From Geomobilimonas luticola (GTDB lineage Bacteria; Desulfobacterota; Desulfuromonadia; Geobacterales; Geobacteraceae), in NCBI RefSeq assembly GCF_018476905.1, contig NZ_JAHCVK010000007.1, positions 57,709 through 121,708 on the forward strand: 64,000 bases of DNA, written 5' to 3'. This document shows positions 61,623 through 64,000 of the stretch, piece by piece (position 1 is the first letter of the stretch; each line of letters starts with the position of its first letter). The translations under genes were made by a program, and so were the position numbers. The notes beneath the pieces are model-generated. The model made no database searches and had not been told where the DNA came from. It was given only the letters and a program-made list of their open reading frames with translations.

Positions 61623-62193
61623 CAATACTAACGAGATGGTCTTGCCCCAATCGGGACTGGCGGAGGATATCCTCGCCCAGTTCGTGGGGAAGGCCCAACA
61701 GGAGCTGGATGCCACTGCGACGGCCGTGGCGGCACAGCAGGAAGAACAGCTGCACCACCTGGTCACCTTCACCCTGGGGCGCGAGGAGTATGGGGTGGAT
61801 ATCGCCAGCGTCCAGGAGATCATCCGGGCGACGGACATCACCCCGGTTCCCGGTGCACCCGCCCATGTACGGGGGGTGATCAACCTGCGGGGAAAGATCA
61901 TCCCGGTGGTGGATCTGCGGAGCCGGTTCCGGATGGCGGCGGGGACAGAGGCGGGAGCAGAGGCAAGCGACGCCCGGCGGATCATCGTCATCGAGTTGAA
62001 GGGGAAACGTCTCGGAATGCAGGTGGACGCGGTCTCCCAGGTGATCAAGGTATCCTCGTCCGTCATCGAGGAGATGCCGGAAGAGGCGATCACCCTGGAC
62101 CAGAACTACATCAAGGGGGTCGGGAAGCTGGAGGGACGGCTCATCATCATCCTCGACCTGAACAGGTCACTGCTTTTGACGGACGGGAATTGA
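61615..62193 (+). CDS. cheW: CheW-like adaptor protein
   Basis: A 192-residue coupling protein with a 45-residue N-terminal extension before the CheW domain (LVTFTLGREEYGVDIASVQE, VINLRGKIIPVVDLR). ATG 61615 is preceded by AGGAGG; it overlaps cheA by 8 bases. It links MCPs to CheA. Confidence 0.93.
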   Translation: MADNTNEMVLPQSGLAEDILAQFVGKAQQELDATATAVAAQQEEQLHHLVTFTLGREEYGVDIASVQEIIRATDITPVPGAPAHVRGVINLRGKIIPVVDLRSRFRMAAGTEAGAEASDARRIIVIELKGKRLGMQVDAVSQVIKVSSSVIEEMPEEAITLDQNYIKGVGKLEGRLIIILDLNRSLLLTDGN

Positions 62194-62264
62194 CCTGCGG
62201 CAGGATAGCCTGCAGGGAACCGATATACGTAATTTACCAATAAATACGAGGGGGATGGAAAATC

Positions 62265-64000
62265 ATGCTGAAGAATATGAAGATCGGTGGGCGGTTGACG
62301 TTCGGATTCGCCGTGATGCTCCTTATCATGCTCGTGGTGAGCGGTGCGGGTTTCTGGGGGGTCAGGACCAGCACGGAAAAGACAATCGAAATAATCAGGG
62401 GAGATGCCTCCATTTCCGAACATGCCGCCCGGGCCCGGGCCAACGTCATTGGTCTCAGACGCCACGAGAAGGACATGTTCCTCAACGTCACCGATCCGGA
62501 GAAAGTGGCGGACTACGACAAGAAGTGGAATGAGCAGCTCGAGCATCTCAATGCCCGGTTGGCCGACCTGGAAAAGATCGTGGTTCTGCAGAAGGAAAAA
62601 GACGAGGTCAAGGCCATGAAGGCGGATATCGTCGATTACGTTAAAGGATTTACCAAGATCCACAACGATATCGTCGCCGGTCGCATCAAGAGCCCCGAGG
62701 AGGGGAACAAGGCGATCGGTCAGTACAAGGATGAAATGCATCGGCTGGAAGCGACCGCAAAGGAATTGTCCGACGAGTCCAACAAGCGGATGGACGAGAC
62801 CGAACCCCTTTTCAAGGCGCTCGCCCGGCAGACCTATACCGTACTTGCCATGTGCGTTGTCCTTGCAATTATTCTGTGCGTGGCTCTTGGCGTCATCATT
62901 ACCCGGAGTATCACCGCCCCCGTCAATGCCGCCCTGGGGGTTGCCAACAAAATCGCCGACGGCGATCTGACCGTCTCCATCGAGGCCACCACGCGTGACG
63001 AGGTGGGGCAGTTGCTGGCAGCCATGGCCAAGATGGCGGAGAGTCTGCGGGGGATAATAGGTCGGATACGGTCGACGTCGGATGATGTGGCATCGGCGGC
63101 CAACGAGATATCCAGTGGTTCGGAGCAGCTGAACCGTGCGGCCAGCAGTCAGGCTTCGGCAGCGGAAGAGACCTCGGCGACCATGGTGCAGATGGCGGCT
63201 TCCATCCAGACGGTGGCGGGGAATGCGGATGCGCTGGCCTCCAACGTGGAAGAGGTTTCCTCGTCGGTGCAGGAGCTGGGTGCCTCCAGCGAGCAGGTTT
63301 CCAAGAGCGCCGAGGTGATGGCGTCGTCGGTGGCCGAGACCTCGGCCACCATCGAGCAGATGACCGTCTCCATCGACCGGGTGGCCCAGAGTGCCGAGGA
63401 ACTGGCGTCGTCGGTATCCGAGACCTCCTCCACCATCGAGCAGATGACGGTCTCCGTCGACCAGGTGGCGGGGAACACCCAGGAGCTGCAGCAGGTGGCC
63501 ACCGACACGGCAGCGACCGTCGAGCAGCTGGCCATCTCCATCCGGGAGTCGGCGAAGAACATCGAGTCGGCGGACGACGTTGCCAAGGCGGCGGCCAAGG
63601 AAGGGTCTGCCGGTCAGGAAGCGGTGCAGCAGGCATTGGCGGCCATGGAGCGGGTGGGGAGCGTCATCGACAAGACCGCCTTATCCATTGCCAACCTGGG
63701 GAAACGGTCCGAAGAGATCGGGAGCATCGTCCGGGTGATCAACGAGATAGCGGACCAGACGAACCTGCTGGCATTGAACGCGGCCATCGAGGCGGCGCGG
63801 GCGGGGGATGCGGGGCGTGGTTTTGCGGTGGTGGCGGAAGAGGTGAGAAAGCTGGCGGAGCGGAGCGTCAACGCCACCAGGGAGATTGGCGAGGTAATCA
63901 AGCAGGTGCAGGCGGACACCGGCGACTCGGTGAAATACGGCGAGCTGGCGGCCCAGGAGGCGCGGGCGTCCATGGAACTGTCGGGTGCGGCGGGTAACGC
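62265..64000 (+). CDS. Methyl-accepting chemotaxis protein, 3' end missing
   Basis: Open at the window end; 578 residues are visible. A short N-terminus and TM1 (about 11-32), a periplasmic helical domain of about 155 residues (four-helix-bundle type), TM2 (about 190-210), HAMP ([21 protein letters not shown]), a coiled region with tandem 28-residue repeats (63321-63404 and 63405-63488), and the signalling tip [21 protein letters not shown]. Start at the ATG after GAGGGGGA. The receptor for the adjacent CheA/CheW. Confidence 0.93.
   Translation, partial: MLKNMKIGGRLTFGFAVMLLIMLVVSGAGFWGVRTSTEKTIEIIRGDASISEHAARARANVIGLRRHEKDMFLNVTDPEKVADYDKKWNEQLEHLNARLADLEKIVVLQKEKDEVKAMKADIVDYVKGFTKIHNDIVAGRIKSPEEGNKAIGQYKDEMHRLEATAKELSDESNKRMDETEPLFKALARQTYTVLAMCVVLAIILCVALGVIITRSITAPVNAALGVANKIADGDLTVSIEATTRDEVGQLLAAMAKMAESLRGIIGRIRSTSDDVASAANEISSGSEQLNRAASSQASAAEETSATMVQMAASIQTVAGNADALASNVEEVSSSVQELGASSEQVSKSAEVMASSVAETSATIEQMTVSIDRVAQSAEELASSVSETSSTIEQMTVSVDQVAGNTQELQQVATDTAATVEQLAISIRESAKNIESADDVAKAAAKEGSAGQEAVQQALAAMERVGSVIDKTALSIANLGKRSEEIGSIVRVINEIADQTNLLALNAAIEAARAGDAGRGFAVVAEEVRKLAERSVNATREIGEVIKQVQADTGDSVKYGELAAQEARASMELSGAAGN

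Overview
The window looks like chromosome from a Geobacter-like member of the Desulfuromonadales. This is inferred from the high-GC core, a Rieske/cytochrome b complex followed by a multihaem cytochrome c, sigma-54 type two-component systems, a separate DHH-CBS-nucleotidyltransferase fusion, a class I FBPase, the gap-pgk-tpi-secG block and a chemotaxis cluster. No species can be named from the sequence alone.

Layout. 1-5.4 kb: scpA (5' end missing), scpB, a Memo-like protein and a DHH-CBS-poly(A)-polymerase-type fusion, tightly packed, then a small glycine-rich exported protein. 5.4-8.6 kb: biotin operon bioB-bioD-bioA on the minus strand, with a BirA-type operator ahead of bioB. 8.7-11.2 kb: an 860-residue coiled-coil protein whose two ends carry the same unrecognised domain. 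11.5-13.2 kb: ettA. 13.26-about 21.9 kb: a chromosomal integron. It has an intI-type integrase on the minus strand, a five-copy 18-bp repeat cluster, an attI-like core, and about eleven gene cassettes separated by attC sites. The cassettes hold small membrane proteins, zinc ribbons, two minus-strand toxin-antitoxin modules with their own promoters and operators, a Tat-exported metallophosphoesterase, a frameshifted gene and an IS3-family remnant. A third toxin-antitoxin pair follows the array.

22.7-31 kb: a DUF3124-like protein, a CBS-PAS-GGDEF diguanylate cyclase, the cytochrome bc-type complex (Rieske, cytochrome b, pentahaem c), fbp, a TetR regulator and an orphan TolC-like protein. 31.2-32.4 kb: a one-substrate exosortase/PEP-CTERM pair. 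32.5-36.3 kb: tRNA-Leu(GAG), secG, tpiA, pgk and gap. 36.6-55.3 kb: a membrane sensor kinase, then an MBL hydrolase, nearly all visible purine and pyrimidine genes (purB, purL, purQ, purF, pyrE, purN, purM, pyrK, pyrD), mscS, a YkgJ-type protein, rimI, and the elongation factor P set (epmB-like, epmA, efp). 55.5-64 kb: a REC-HisKA protein, a histidine kinase and an NtrC-family activator with a degenerate receiver. A sigma-54 promoter with upstream palindromes follows, then a receiver, CheY, CheA, CheW and an MCP cut by the window end.

The most unusual region is the integron. Most cassette products are unrecognised, the cassette ends are mostly self-consistent (each cassette's R'' core complements its own start), and the 20-bp-phased repeat cluster beside the presumed attI site is not explained by known features.
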